Positions 50,777 to 64,000 of a DNA stretch of 64,000 nucleotides are shown here, in pieces (position 1 is the first letter of the stretch; each line of letters begins with the position of its first letter). This DNA is from Cymbidium sinense (taxonomy: Eukaryota; Streptophyta; Magnoliopsida; Asparagales; Orchidaceae): NCBI GenBank assembly GCA_021442155.1, contig CM038221.1, positions 30,099,906-30,163,905 of the forward strand. The letters are read 5' to 3'. The translations under genes and the position numbers were made by a program. Below the pieces are notes generated by a model. That model saw nothing but the letters and a program-made list of their open reading frames with translations. It searched no databases and was not told the DNA's origin.

Positions 50777-51110
50777 ATTATTTAGTTGAAATTACATCAA
50801 ATGTATGAATTGATTTTTTTCCAGTTTAGTGAAGTGATACAAAGTAAATTGATGGTAGTGAGGGAGCCAATATTGACTTGTGGCGACATGAGAAATGGCG
50901 ATGGTTTGGTGGCACTAGTGGCAAGCAATAGTTGCTGACAAAGGACTTTGGACAATAGTGAAGCATTTATAATGTATTTGAAAATTGCTCATTTTGAATA
51001 AATTCTAAATATATAAAAAATAAATTAAATGGTTAATTTTGAATTCATAGATGAGGTATATTGCAATTGAAATACAACAAATGAAATAACTAATGAAAGG
51101 AGATGACTAA
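50777..51110. repeat. Possible MITE-like repeat at the start of the F2 interior
   Basis: In reverse it resembles 22565-22972. Its position directly after the left LTR may explain why no primer-binding site is visible. Ends are undefined. Confidence 0.3.
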
Positions 51111-51239
51111 AAATTTAGAACCTCTTTACCACTAGTTTGGTGAGATAAGGTTCATCTTTATTCAAGAAAATAACCTCTTTTGCAAAATACCACTTTTCAA
51201 AAGCACTTTTTCAAAATTCTCATAACAAAAGATTTGCAC

Positions 51240-52192
51240 AAAATTCATAAGAAGTTTTCAAAAAACATAAAAAAATAATCAAACCTCATTTAACAATTTC
51301 TACAATTGTTACATGGAGGCTCTTTTCAAAGTCAAGATTAATTTTTTTAAAATCTCTTTTTCAAAAACACAAATTTGAAAATAGCTATCTCCATTTAACA
51401 TACCCAAATTTGTTGAATGAAGATTCTATTTTCAAATGAAATCATGACATAAAATTGAAACTCCACTTAGTATATTCCATATGTGCTAGAGTTGGAGTTT
51501 CCCTCTCTTCAAAAGAAAAAATCACACACAATAATCAAGACATATTTGAACCCTCATTTGACATACCCAAATTTGTTAAATGAGAGTTTCCTTTCCTTTT
51601 TTGAAAATAAAAACAAATTAAATTATATTTAAGATACCCACATTTATTAAGTAGAATTCCTCTTTTCCAAAGTCTTGAAAATCAAAACACATTTGGACTC
51701 CATTTAACATACCCAAATTTATCAAATGAGAGTCTCATTTTCAAAAATCATAAAAACAAATTGAACTCTATTTAACATACCTAAATTTGTTAAATAGATT
51801 TCCTCTTTTAAAATCACAACATATTTGAACTCTATTTGACATATCGTATTTGTCAAGAAAAGAGTTCCCATCTTTTTTAAAAAGAGAAATCAAATCAACA
51901 CATATTCAACACACTTGGCTCCTACTTAACATACCAAATTTGTTAAGTAAGAGCCTCATTTTCAAAGCAAATCAACATATATCAAACACATTTGACCTCT
52001 ACTTAACATACCAAATTTGTTAAGTAAGAAACTCCACTTTCAAATCAAATCAACATATATCACACGCATAACAAACAATCATCACAAACAAAGATGTTTT
52101 CATAAAATTTTCAAACATATAATTGAAAACCTTTTAGCATACCTAAATTTGCTAAGTAAAGGTTTTCCAAATCAAATTTTCAAACAAGACAT

Positions 52193-52223
<31 letters not shown>

Positions 52224-52420
52224 CTCGAAAGACTCTCCAAATATATGAACCTCGTTCAACCAACTTAAATTGGTTGAGTATGGGTTCTAAATCAAAATCA
52301 TATGAAAAATTGTCTCTCCTCCAATTGTCAAAATTCTCTCCAAAAATTCAATGAACCCCACTTAGCATACCTAATTTGTTAAGTGTGGTTTCGAATTCCA
52401 AATCTAATCTAGATGTTAAT
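51240..52420. repeat. Minisatellite with an ACATACCCAAATTTGTTAAA core
   Basis: More than ten units of about 70-110 bp share ACATACC(C)AAATTTGTTAAATGAGAG-like cores, separated by A/T-rich stretches with TTTTCAAAATCA. A short (TA)n tract interrupts it at 52196-52223. Confidence 0.85.
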
Positions 52421-52576
52421 GATTGAAGATAGATATTAAAGCAAGGGTCTGACTCAGTTATATTTCAATAAATGCAGTAATTTTAGCACATTCAGTCTTT
52501 TTAGCATTCAGTCAGTGTAGTTATTAGGGCTTCGGGCAAGTTTGTTTTCTCCTTCCCCTCTGGTGTAGATCTGGCC

Positions 52577-55126
52577 TTGGACCAGGCTAATCTCGCCACG
52601 ACCTTTGCCATGAATCTGATTTACTTTGCCCATGGTTTCGAGGGAGTTCAAGTTACTTGTGAGGGGACAACCATCACAACTATTAACATGGAGGAGGTGG
52701 CGGGACATACGCCACTTATCCGCTTTGACATTTTTCGACCGAAGTTCCCTATCAAGAGGAACGCCGTAGTTCCCACACCTCGATCAAGGATGTCAGACAG
52801 TTCTTCCATTGCCCCCTGCCATAGCTCTAATGAGAGCTACTACCACCTCTTTGGTCACCCCAAAGAGGAAGACTATCCTGGCCTCCGAGATAGTCTCCTC
52901 TACCTTCGAGGTAGGTTCCACCTCTTGCCTTGCTTTGCTCACCCGCACCCAGCGCCACAACAAAAATTGGAAGGTCAAGCGGAACCATGAACGAGCAACC
53001 AGGGAGATCAATGCTGCCTCCCACGTCGCTGAGGAGAGTGGTAGTAGGTTTCACCCCCTAGTGGCCTCAGATGGAGAGGAGGACTACAAGAAGATCGCCG
53101 TATCACCTCCATCACCAGCATAATTTGAGACACCGGTTAGGGAGCATATGAGGCCCTATGATAGTCTTAGGATTGATCTTTGCTAGGTGGGCATAGCCTA
53201 CGAATGCTCAGAGTCTGGAGCATTGTTTGACTTGAGGTCAGTGATTCCTAGGAGTGTCAGTGACCAGATCCACAGGGAGAGAGAGACATCAAGGCTCGAG
53301 TATCTACCCGTGCGAGAGAGAGAGAGAAGGTATGAGACGTTGGCCTCTACCCTGATGGATTTTCTTGATCACCTTATTAGGGTCATCTGAAATAATTGTT
53401 CTTACTGCACACCGATGCGAGGAGATCTCTAGGCGAGAGGCGTGTTCCATCACACCGCTCCACTCGCCGTCCACCATCACCCATTCAGCTTATAGCATCT
53501 ACCACCCCCCACCAAGCATCAGAAGCCCCATCCAGGGAAAGACCATTCTCAGTGGTGATCTGGCTACGACCTAAGGATCCTACTCCATCAATTCCACCAG
53601 TTAAGGTGAGATCGAGCTCCCCTACCTAAGCTGTGGTCAAGAAGGAGTGGCGACCCAAGAGTGTTGTGGTCGCAACACCTCCACCGCAGACAGAGGGAGA
53701 GAGGGGAGGGGACATAGACATAATCCCCATGATAGTTGATCCTCCCAGTGAGGAAGTCCCATCAGTAGGCAGCATCCGGTGCATAGAGTGAGAGGAACAT
53801 AGTCTTACAGATAGTCGTCAGTGAGTGTTCGTGTCGGTCCAACCATGCATAGTAGATCGGTCACTAAATGACATATTAGATAACTACTTTTCAAGAAAAG
53901 ACATTTTGGAAGTGACCACTCAGATTAGGAGGAGGATAGAGTTCACTTTCATCTTGACGAGGATGACATGTTGGATGACACAGTCGGGGTCCACATGGTT
54001 GACACACGGGGGTCCTTATAATGGGATCAGCTTAGCTAGGAAGGTGTCATGCTCGAGGAAGGTGACACTTCACACTAGACTCAACACCTCCTCCACCAGC
54101 TCAGGCAAAAGGATGATCACATAGAAAGGATGGAGAAGAAAGTAGAGGAGTTGATGACAGTGATTTTAGCATTGCAGACTCCTCACCTTCTCCTATGATA
54201 AATGACCAAGTGAGTCATACATACCTTAGACCATCCTAGGTGCACTCCCATAGAGAATGATGCTGGTAACTTGCATAAGAAAGTCACAGATGGCACCTCC
54301 ATGCATGAAAAGGATATTAAGCACATGGTAAAGTAGCAGGTGAGGGAAGCGATGGCGCAAGCTAGGAGCTCATCCATTCCAAAGTAGACCATACTCGAAG
54401 GAATTTGATGTAGTTCAATACCCCAAGGGTTTTGTATCGCCTTCCTTCAAGATCTTTGATGGTAAGTGGAACCCGAGATATATTACATTTTAGGCTATTG
54501 CAATGGTGATAAGTAATGCTCTTGTTCAGACTTTTTGTCCGCAACCTAGCAGGAGTTGCATTTCATTGGTACATCGTAATACCCAACAGAGGTGACTTTT
54601 CGAGTTGGAGCACTGGAGCTCAAAGAAAGAGTGATCAGCAACTTCATTATAGCAAGAATCCCAATGAGTCTCTTATTGATTATATTCTGGCAACTGAGCA
54701 TGAAATGCATAACCGTCCAAACATCACTCAATTGAGATTCTTCTCAAGAATATTCATGGCCTAGTTGCCTTCATGCTTAAGGGCTTTACCATCAGGACAT
54801 TTGAAAAACTAATCAACAAGGCAGCTAGCCTACAAGAGGAAGCCAAATAATTGCCCTTCCCCTACCAATCATCTCGACCCAAGCCATAGAAGGTGTTCGA
54901 GAAGAAGCCAGGGATAGTTGTGTCAATGGATAGAGGGAAGCACCCAGCTAGAGTCTAGTATGAGAACCCTGAAGCTCCTTGCCACCTCCGCCACCACCTC
55001 ATCATCGGCCGCCACAAATGGCCACAACGGCCATTCCCACCATCTCAGTACTCTACCCAACAATGGTACTCCTAACCACTGCCAGGTAGCTATTACCCAC
55101 CCACTTTTGTCAATAGATTGAATAAG
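52577..55126 (+). pseudogene. Retrotransposon gag of the F2 element, broken
   Basis: The region is clearly less AT-rich than its surroundings. The best section is 54516-54760, with RNLAGVAFHWY followed by NPNESLIDYI, the typical gag pattern of plant gypsy elements. Near 54700-54850 it continues through frameshifts, and at 54930-55110 it becomes a proline/histidine-rich tail ending 6-10 bp before the right LTR. Upstream frames (52577-52990 and 53600-54180) are open in pieces and may be the gag N-terminus. At least three frameshifts and many stops rule out a product. No zinc knuckle, protease or polymerase was found. Confidence 0.6.
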
Positions 55127-58100
55127 TGTTGACCTCACTTTTTGGAGTGAGCTCTCAACTTCCCTATCATGTCAGACTCTTATGTATTACTAAGAGTTCC
55201 TAGCCCAAGACATACCTTCTAAAGTGATTGAAAGAACACCTAACCCAACTTAAAGACTTAGATGAGTTTGTTATAGGTCCTTGGGATTTAGGAAGACTTG
55301 CCTACCTTATAGCCCAAACCCAATCCTTGCTTCCTTCTTTCAAACCAAACCTCAAATTCAAATTCAAATTCCAAAATCAAATCCAACTACCCAATGATTG
55401 AAATCCATCGCCAAATTCAAACTCTGAATTCCTTCATAAGCCCTTTGACTTTATCTTATGGACTTAGCCCGAACCAAATCCAAATCACCCCAATCCAATT
55501 GATTTTCTCAATTATCAAAATCCAATCTCAAATCAAATTCCAAATCATAAATCAATTCCAAATCCCAAATGATTAAAAGGCATGATTAAGTCCAAACTCC
55601 AAAATTTTCCTTAAGCCATATGAACCACCTTCATGTGCCTAGCCAAAACTTCTTCAAACCAACTCAAACTTGGTTGATTTCTTTATAAATCAATCATTCC
55701 TTCATTTATGTTCATAAATATAAATGAAATCCTAGTTCAAACTTTTCAAACCAAATCAAAATAAATCAAATCAAATCAAGACCCTTCTTAAGCCATATGG
55801 ACCTACCTTCATAAACCTAATCAAATCTTGATCCAAGTCAATCAAACATGATTGATTTCTTTATAAATCAATTATTCCTTCACTTATATTCATAAATATA
55901 AATGAAACTTACCCTCCAATGACCAAAAATAAATCAAACCAAATCAAAACCCAAGTTAGTCCTTTTGACCTACATACCTAAGCTTAATCAAATTTGCTTC
56001 CAAATCACTCCAAACTCAAGTGATTTTCTCATGATCCATTTATATCTTCATTTATATTCAAATATAAATATAATATAAATCCAAATGACCAAAACAAACT
56101 CAAATCAAACAAAATTTTAATTTTAGCCCTTTTAGCCAAACTTTGAACTTGGCCAAATGACATCTAAATCAACTCAAAACTCATGGATTTCTTCATGATT
56201 CAATCAATCTTCAATCATTGATCCAAATATAAATATAAATCACCATTATTAAACCAAAACCAAGTCATCCCAAATCAAGTCCAAGTTAACCCTTTTGACT
56301 TGAAATTGTCATATGAACCAAAACCCATTTGGCTCCAAACCAATTGCAATTGGATTTATATTTCAATCTTAAGTTCATATATGGGTTCAACTAAGCTTGA
56401 ATCAAACCTTCATTAAGCCAATTGACTCATTTAGGCTCACTTGACCTAAAGACCTATTTGAGCAAGTTGTAATCCAACCCAAATTGGATTAAACTAAGCT
56501 CATCTAAACCTCAATCATGATCAACAATCATCATGGGGTGATCAACCACCTTGAATTGGGTCAAACAAAGTCAAACCTAGCTTTTGACCAACTCAACACT
56601 TAGCCCAAATGAGACCCAAACTAGCCAAAATCTATCATATGCCAAATTGATTGAGACCATTGATTCAAACCCATTCATAATCAATGATTGAACATAACCA
56701 AGTCATCAATTGAGCTAAACCAAGCCTAATTGGCCACTTGACCTAAGTTGACCCAAATTAGTCTAAAAAATCAAAATGAGTCAAATCATGATTTAATTCA
56801 AATTGATTGCAACCAATGACTCAAGTTCATTCCAAATTACTTGTTAAACCTACCCAAAGTCATGATTGAGGCCAAGTTGACTAGCCAAGTTGACTAGTCA
56901 ACTTGATCCAACCTAGCCCAATTTGACCAAAATTCAAATTAATTATAAATTAAACCAAATTAAAGCCCACAATCATTTTTAATCAACCAATTGAACTTGA
57001 CTCAACACCTAACCCAACCTAATTTCTTCAAATTGGTCAACTTATCTAATTTGACCATTTTGAATCCAAATGAGTCAAATTCAAACCTAGGCCAAAACAA
57101 TCCAAATTAATTGAACCAAAATACCCAAATCATCATATGAACCTAACCCAAGCCTTGGTTTGATCCAATTTGATCAATTGGTTAACCCAACCCAACCTAG
57201 CCCAAATAAACCCATTTTGACCATATGAAGCCAAATCACTCCAAACTAGCTTATGAGATCCTAAGACTTAGCCAAACCCAACCCAGACATGTCCCATTTC
57301 ATTTTTAAATCAACCCAAAAGCCAAGTGGACCCCACCAAGGGGATTAGCCATCAAACCATAATATTTAAATCTTGAAACTATTGGATCAAAGCTAAAGTC
57401 AACTTGTCCATCCTCATGGAAGCTCATTGGCACTTCATGGAACTTTCTCCTGACCCACCTAGCTAACCTAACTCACCCAAGGTTGGCCAAGGACCCTTGG
57501 GAGGTGAGTTGACTTACCTCTAACCTAAATCAAGCACCCATTGGATCAAGACCATGGCATACTTGCACATTGGGTCCATGGCAGCCCCTTATTATTCCTC
57601 CCAACCCTGGCGTGTGGCCTAACCTTGATGGAGACAACTCCGGTGACCAGACGACGGTGAGCCAGTGCAAAATGTGCGCACGAGCTATCCGTCAATGAGA
57701 AATTGAGGGGTATACCCCTCAATTCAAACAGAAATTTAGACACACTTGCAAACACTCTGAGGGGTATCCCCAAACCCTCTCCATTCAGCATTGCCCATTC
57801 CGGAGCAAGACCGAAATAGGGCATCCCAATCCCGAACAATACTTCCTCTCCACTCAATCAAATTCTAATTTCTCTTAGCCACACCATCACCATACCCTAT
57901 CGAAGCCAAGCAAACCAAATTCCCAAGCTCCCAAGTGGCCAAAGGTGTGAGTTCGATCGAAGTCAAGCCTCCACGTGCGTGGATTGGTCAACCAAGCCGC
58001 CCACACCAAATCAAGCTCAAAGCTCTTCAATAGGGACTCGCCTTAACTAGGCGAAGCTACCTCCGGTGTTCCACCGCCGGACATTAGCTCCGGTGAGGTA

Positions 58101-60277
58101 ATTCCTCAAAACCGTAGCTACAGGAAAATCATGTTTGGTCCTTTATGAAGAAAATTTGAATTACATCCAAAATTGATCGTTGGATGTGTGTGTCTCCCTT
58201 CCTTGAATGTGTGGAAAGAATTTGGAGACAATCCAAGCTCGGGTGAGCTCGGATCAAGTGAGGAAAGACGGACGACATCTGTCTTTCATCGCTCGTGAAC
58301 AGGATAGATCATGAGATGTCCATTTCGCATGATTGAGATGAACGGCTTTGATCAAATCTGTGGTAGAGCCCTCGATTCCCTTCCTAAACCACGAATCGAA
58401 TCGTGGTCGTCAGATCTTAAATCGGACAATCACGAGAGAAATCGGCTGCGCTTAGTGATACTTAAATAGCCACTCCCATCGCATTCATGTGGAAAGTGTG
58501 TCACGCCTTGTACCTTGGCATGGGATTAAGGCTTTAATTAGGATTAATTAATTAGATTTTAATCCTAAACTTCCTAAAATCATAACTAATTGTAAAAAAA
58601 TCCAAAAAATACAAACTTAGGCTCATTTTGAAGATATTTCAAAGAAGAATTTAGAAAAATTATAATTGATTAATTTTGAATAGTGATTTTAGCTTAATTA
58701 GAGTTTTATTAAAAATATAATTAGCTTAATTATACATTAATTAAGCACTCAATTAATCTCAAATTTTCTGTGGATGTTTAGGGGGATGACCTTCACCTCC
58801 CTTATTTTTCTAAGATTTTATTAATTGCTTAATTAGGAAAATCATTTTAGTAAGCCATAATCATTCTCTTAATCCAATTAATCATAATTAAGGAATGAAC
58901 AGTAATTTGATTAATCATTTAATCATAATTATTTCTGTTGAATAGTAAGATCACTAGGGAATGATTGGGTATATTTTTTCTAATTCATTTCCTAAGTCTT
59001 TTTTATCTTTAAAAATCAAATTAATTAATGGGTTAATGGAATGATTAATTGATTAATTAAGTGATTAATGTTCAAAATAAGGAAACCAAAACCTAATTGG
59101 ATGTTTAAATGATTTAGGGATCAAGATTGGAGCCTTTCACTTTATCCTTTTTCCTAAGTTAATTTCATCATTCAAATTAAAACATAACCAAAATGTTTAA
59201 TCAATTCATTAAAGGTTTAATGAAATTAAAATTAAAATCAATTCATCCCCAAGCTACCCTTAATTGATGGGTAGCTAGCTCAGTTTAATAACCTAAGGTG
59301 AGAGATAATAAAATTATGATTGGCTCATAGAGAAAATCATAAAAGTAACTAAGTAGATCCCTTTTACTAATTATTAATCATTTAATTATATTAGGCCCCT
59401 TCATTTCTTAGACGCAAATTTACTTTTCATGTGGTTGCATATCATATTGGCTTATAAACACAAATTAACTCAAAAATAAATTCAAATGATGTTCAAAGCG
59501 GCAAATAGGTCACTGACCTAAAGTTGACCCATGTGGGCCCCATTAAGTCAAAAGTCAACAAACCAAAAATTGACTAAATTAAATCACTTTGAAGGCTCAA
59601 AATCATCAAATGAACATGTTTAAACATAAAAATAAATAAATCTAAATCAAATAAGATATCAAATGGGTTAATTGGATCATTTAACCCATTAAGCTCAATT
59701 TGTATTAAAACATATTCAAATCAAAATTAATATAAAATCAAATGAAACCAATTACTCTAAATCACAATGATCACTTAATAAAACATAATTAAAGCTTAAA
59801 CACATCTTGGTTGAGTCAAATAAAATATTTAACTCAATTGAACCCAATTTGACCCATTTGAACTCAAAATGGGTCAAATCCAAATCAAAGCCAAATTAAA
59901 TCCAAATAATTGATCAAGAACATTCCAAAAAATTCATAAAATATTGTTGAAATATAATTTAAACATAGAATGACAAATTGAATCATATAAATCAACTTAA
60001 CATATTTTGTCAAAGTTGGTCAAACCTTGGTCAAACTTAGGTCAAATTCAAAATTATTCCAAATTGAACAAAATTAATCAATCAAAACCATCATGAATGA
60101 TCAAATAAATATAATTAAACTAAATCCAAGCCAATGAGTCAAACCAGGTTGCTTGAACCCAACCCAACTCATTTGGGTCAACATGAGTTGACCCAATCCC
60201 AAATTGACCCCAAATTGGACAAAGAACTCAAATCATCATGTAAAAAGTTAAATTTAAACCTCTATGGTTGGGTGAAA

Positions 60278-60316
<39 letters not shown>

Positions 60317-63300
60317 CACACAATCTTGCAAAATCCCTCATCCACTTCCTTTACATTCAATGACATGACCTCATAGCTAAAAAGAGGACTTAGGGGAGCT
60401 AAATCCAAAGTCTCAATCAGCCATCACCACCCAACCATCTCCCCGTCACCATTAATGGTCATTTTCAGCCCCCATTAAGGGAGGGAGAAAAGAGGCATAA
60501 AATACATCTGATTTTGGTATTAGAGAGCTCCCAAGAACTCCAGCAAGCAAGAGCAACCCTTTCCCCTCTTCTCTTCGACGAAAAATCATCAAATTCGAGC
60601 AGATTTTGATGAAGTGCGGTAGAGGTTCTTGATTATGATGATCCTAAGCTAAGAAAGAGTTTAGATTCATTCCAAAGCTTCATCTCACATCCAGGAGTGT
60701 ATTCGAATCGTATCTGCCACCGAAAATTATCCCTAATGAGGTAATTTTCAAATCTTGTTGCCGGCCGTAGCATTACTTATTTGTGAGAATGTTTGCTCTA
60801 TTTAAAAATTTTTTCTTAGATATCCCTTGCATTTTCATTTTACCTGATTCTAATGCAAAAATAGAAATTTTTCGGTGAGAATCGGCATGAAATCGAGCTC
60901 GATCGAATGAAATTCGTTCGGTTTCACGAAAATCCCATGAAAATACTGTTCATCCGGTCATTTTTGTCACCTGTGAGGAAGAAAATCCCGCCACCATCCG
61001 ATCTCCCAGTGGAAATGGACGCGACCGCATTTCACAGCTTTTGGCCATCACTCGATTTGATCTTAATTGTCTGATCCGTGATCAGCTCGCTTCTTTGCCA
61101 CATCTTGCCACACGCGGCGCCATTATATTTGCAGATAGCAATCGAGGTTAAGTAGGATAACCAACCATTTTCTAATTTTATAAATTATTTAAATTGCTTA
61201 AAAATTCAAAATTTTATAAAAAATAAACTACTTAACAAAAAAATTACAAATAAGGGTTGTTGGATTCATCTTTCCGAGGGGAATCTAATGAGACCAAAAT
61301 CCCTAATTATATTGGGTATTTTGAGCTTAATTTAAGTTTTAATGAAAATTAAATTTTATCAAATAAACTATAAATATACATAAGATTGATCTAAAATTTT
61401 CAGGGATTGAAATTAAAGCTAAAATACATCAACTATAAAAATTTCAAGTCAAAATGACTTATGGATTGAAAGATATTAAATTTTAAAGTTTAGATTATCT
61501 ATTTTAATAAAATAAATCAAATAAAAATCCAGAAATTGATAAAAAATCTTCAAAACGGCTTAAATCACTTCAGTTAACATCTGAAATCCTTGTGAAAATC
61601 ATATGATTTTTTGAAGCTTAATAAACTTAAAATAAACATTTAAGATTAAATAAATTAAAGAATTAATCAAAATGAAACTTATATAATAATTTAAACATTA
61701 AATCAAAATTAGAAATGAAATAACACTTAAGCAATCATTAATCAAATCCTCAAATCAACTAAACAACTTAAAGTGAAACCAACCCTTTATGTTAAATTGA
61801 ATCTTTCTACAGTTAGAAAACTATAACTCTAATGCTTAGCAAGACATACCACACAAGCATTAACACACACATTAGAATTAAGTCATTACTTCTAACATTA
61901 TATTAGGGTGGTGCTTGGTTTGATGTATATTTTATTTTGTGATGTAATATTGTAGACTCGATGTTAGGGTGCATGTTACGTAGACTAGATGTTAGGTTGT
62001 GATTAGCCTAATCATATTTTCTGTAAGGGATTGTGCTAAATGGGTGCTTAAAATAAATATAAAATACTTTTTTTTACAAGTTGCTTAAACCCCTAAGCAT
62101 AATCCAAGTTAGGACACATGGGCTTGGTTACCCATGAGTAGGGTGCTAAGTCCAAATTATATATATAACTGCTTGGGTTGTATGTATGTTTAACTAACAC
62201 TTATTTTGTAGGTGTAGTTAGATTTATTTTTTCTATTTTAATGTAATTTTATATTAGGAATTATGATTAATGTTATGGGAGGATAAGGATGAACATTGGT
62301 TAAAAGGCTTAGTCTTGGGGTACCATGTGATGCCTTGAAGCCTACTAAATTAAAAAAAAAGTAAAAAAGATGGAATAAATGAAGGAGACATGAAGGCTTG
62401 AAGGTTTAAAGACCTCTCATAGCATTTATCATTTGTAAGTTGTAATTATTCTCTCAAATTTTAGATTGTATAAGGGTAGAGCTTGGCTACCCATCTTTTT
62501 TTTTCGGGGTGTATGGCGGAATCCGATCGCACTGGCCTTTTATTCTTTTGTGGTAGTCTATTAAATTATTTGATGTTGTATTTAGATTGTGCACTAAAAT
62601 TATGTACTTTTCCTAATTTCTTCATATTTGATATTTGAATGTGTGGCTTGGATATGATAGGCTCTTAGGATAAAATTAATTTTTCTACCCAACTAATCAC
62701 TCATAATTAAGTTCTAAATAATTCATAACCTCACCATAAGGCTTAGACTCTAAGCAAGATAATTAAAAGATTTATCAACCCTTTAGCTGTATGCTTGTAT
62801 GTTTCACATCATGCATGCATATTCCTTTTCTTGAATATGGTGGATCTCCATCCTTGCACGATAGGGGAATGCTTGACCTGTGAGGGCATCTCTTGTGGTG
62901 GAGAATACCATCTTCTCACTGATTTAGCTAATAATTTTATTTTATCATGCATTTAGGAATAACAATCCCAAGCCTTTGTAAAAAATGAATGAGTCAAAAA
63001 TAATAAAATTTGAAAAGATTCGCATTTTAGACTAAGTCATATGCTCATACCACTCATGCTTTAATCTCCTGGGGAGTGGGTCTAGGACTTTAGTTTCTTT
63101 CTAATTAGATAACAACCCAACTATCTTGCAATACATAAGACTTGACTGCATTGATTTAAATCGTAAGAGGTGTTAGCTGGCGGCCACTCCAGACGGTTGT
63201 AAGTCCAGAAGTTGGATGGGTTATTCTCTCTTGTGGAGGTAATCCTTCATGTCCATTCTCCGCTTAGATTTAGGTCGTGCTTTGGCATCGCTAAAGCTCC

Positions 63301-63954
63301 CTAGATTTATGATCTAAGGTAACTGTTTTCTTCGGGCTACAAGCATAAATCCTCACCTCTTAGGCATTTTCATAATCTTGTGTTGATGACTTATAAGGCA
63401 TATCAATCTAATAAGATTTCAACTAAAATAAATAATTCTCTTTAATTTCAAATATATAAAGTCCAACTATAGGATAGTCTAGAATACTCACTAAGCTTCC
63501 TGGTATCATGAGTATTTCCTACTCTTTTCCTTTTGACTCTAAAATAAGTCTTCTCCTTGAACAATCCCACTTGATTTTACAATATAAATAATTTATTTAT
63601 AGTCTAATCTTGAAATCTTTGGAGACTTTAATTTTTACTTTAATCGAGAGTATTCCTAAGAAATTCACTTTTCTTAGGATGTATTTAACTATGAAGGCTT
63701 GCCTCTATAGGGAACTTAACGAACCCAGCTTAATATAAATCCTACTTTACTTTTTCATATAAAGTAGGGGAAAAATCTCCGGTATTTTCGAAGACCCATC
63801 ATGCCTTAGGAATCCTTATTAGGTGATTATGTCCATTCTAGGGTGATGACTTTATCTTTCGAGATAGTACATCATTCCTTAATATCGTATCCGATAACTT
63901 CAATAAGTACCCCCTAAGATCTGCGTAGTGTCTCACATAAAAAAATAAGCACTA
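55127..63954 (+). repeat. F2 right long terminal repeat, about 8.8 kb
   Basis: It starts TGTTGACCTCACTTTTTGGA and ends near ATAAGCACTA, just before a (TG)n tract. The layout follows the left unit (55127-59400 against 42386-46500; 61700-63954 against 48500-50776). In the middle, however, it carries an additional module, 60480-61700, that resembles the solo LTR segment 34080-35250 in reverse. A (GA)n tract lies at 60281-60313. Confidence 0.72.
60281..60313. repeat. (GA)n microsatellite
   Basis: An uninterrupted AG run of about 33 bp. Confidence 0.97.
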
Positions 63955-63980
63955 TATATATGTGTGTGTGTGTGTGTTAG
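63952..63980. repeat. (TA)/(TG)n microsatellite at the right LTR edge
   Basis: A short TA run passes into TG repeats. It obscures the exact end of the right F2 LTR. Confidence 0.9.
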
Positions 63981-64000
63981 ATATGAATCTTAGTGATGGA

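Larger units (their letters stand above)
42386..63954 (+). mobile_element. F2 gag-only LTR element (TR-GAG-like) with very long LTRs
   Basis: Two direct F2 units (42386-50776, 8,391 bp; 55127-about 63954, about 8,830 bp) flank a 4,350-bp interior with a minisatellite and a broken gag on the same strand; no protease, reverse transcriptase or integrase was recognised. Start pairs are TATTGCCCTCACTTTTGGAG and TGTTGACCTCACTTTTTGGA; the left unit ends TAAATACCACA. The two units differ structurally and by many substitutions, so they could also be two separate insertions brought together. No target duplication or clear primer site is visible. Confidence 0.6.

Overview
This window is nuclear DNA from a flowering plant. 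It is AT-rich, its genes have GT-AG introns, two genes belong to land-plant families, and most of the rest is layered plant transposable elements. The repeat content suggests a large genome, perhaps a monocot such as a palm, but that is a weak inference. I found no bacterial, organellar, CRISPR or defence-type system.

Only two host genes are supported, both on the minus strand. The first (1679-18468, running off the left edge) is the 5' part of a JMJ25-type histone demethylase gene. Six exons encode 407 residues, covering two zinc-finger modules and the lead-in to the JmjC domain; the JmjC exons themselves are not in the window. Its second intron is 14,479 bp long because a 14.0-kb Ty3/gypsy element sits in it. 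The gag of that element is split by a 9.6-kb CACTA transposon, and each of the two elements carries a hAT-type MITE. The second gene (25415-28508) is complete: a five-exon, 322-residue DCD-domain protein of the N-rich protein (NRP/B2) family. A SINE lies inside its third intron.

Between the genes (19.1-25.4 kb) are a 600-bp foldback hairpin, a 921-bp solo LTR with a perfect 5-bp target duplication, and a long (TA)n microsatellite.

From about 28.8 kb to the right end I see only repeats. A non-coding LTR element (29564-41240, LTR about 0.9 kb, here called F1) has internal minisatellites, and its 5' LTR is split by a 7,147-bp solo LTR of a second family (F2). Two more F2 units, 8.4 and about 8.8 kb, lie in direct orientation at 42386-50776 and 55127-about 63954. 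They flank a 4.35-kb interior holding a minisatellite and a broken gag, with no pol seen. This is a gag-only, LTR-flanked (TR-GAG-like) arrangement with exceptionally long LTRs, and it is the most unusual object in the window.
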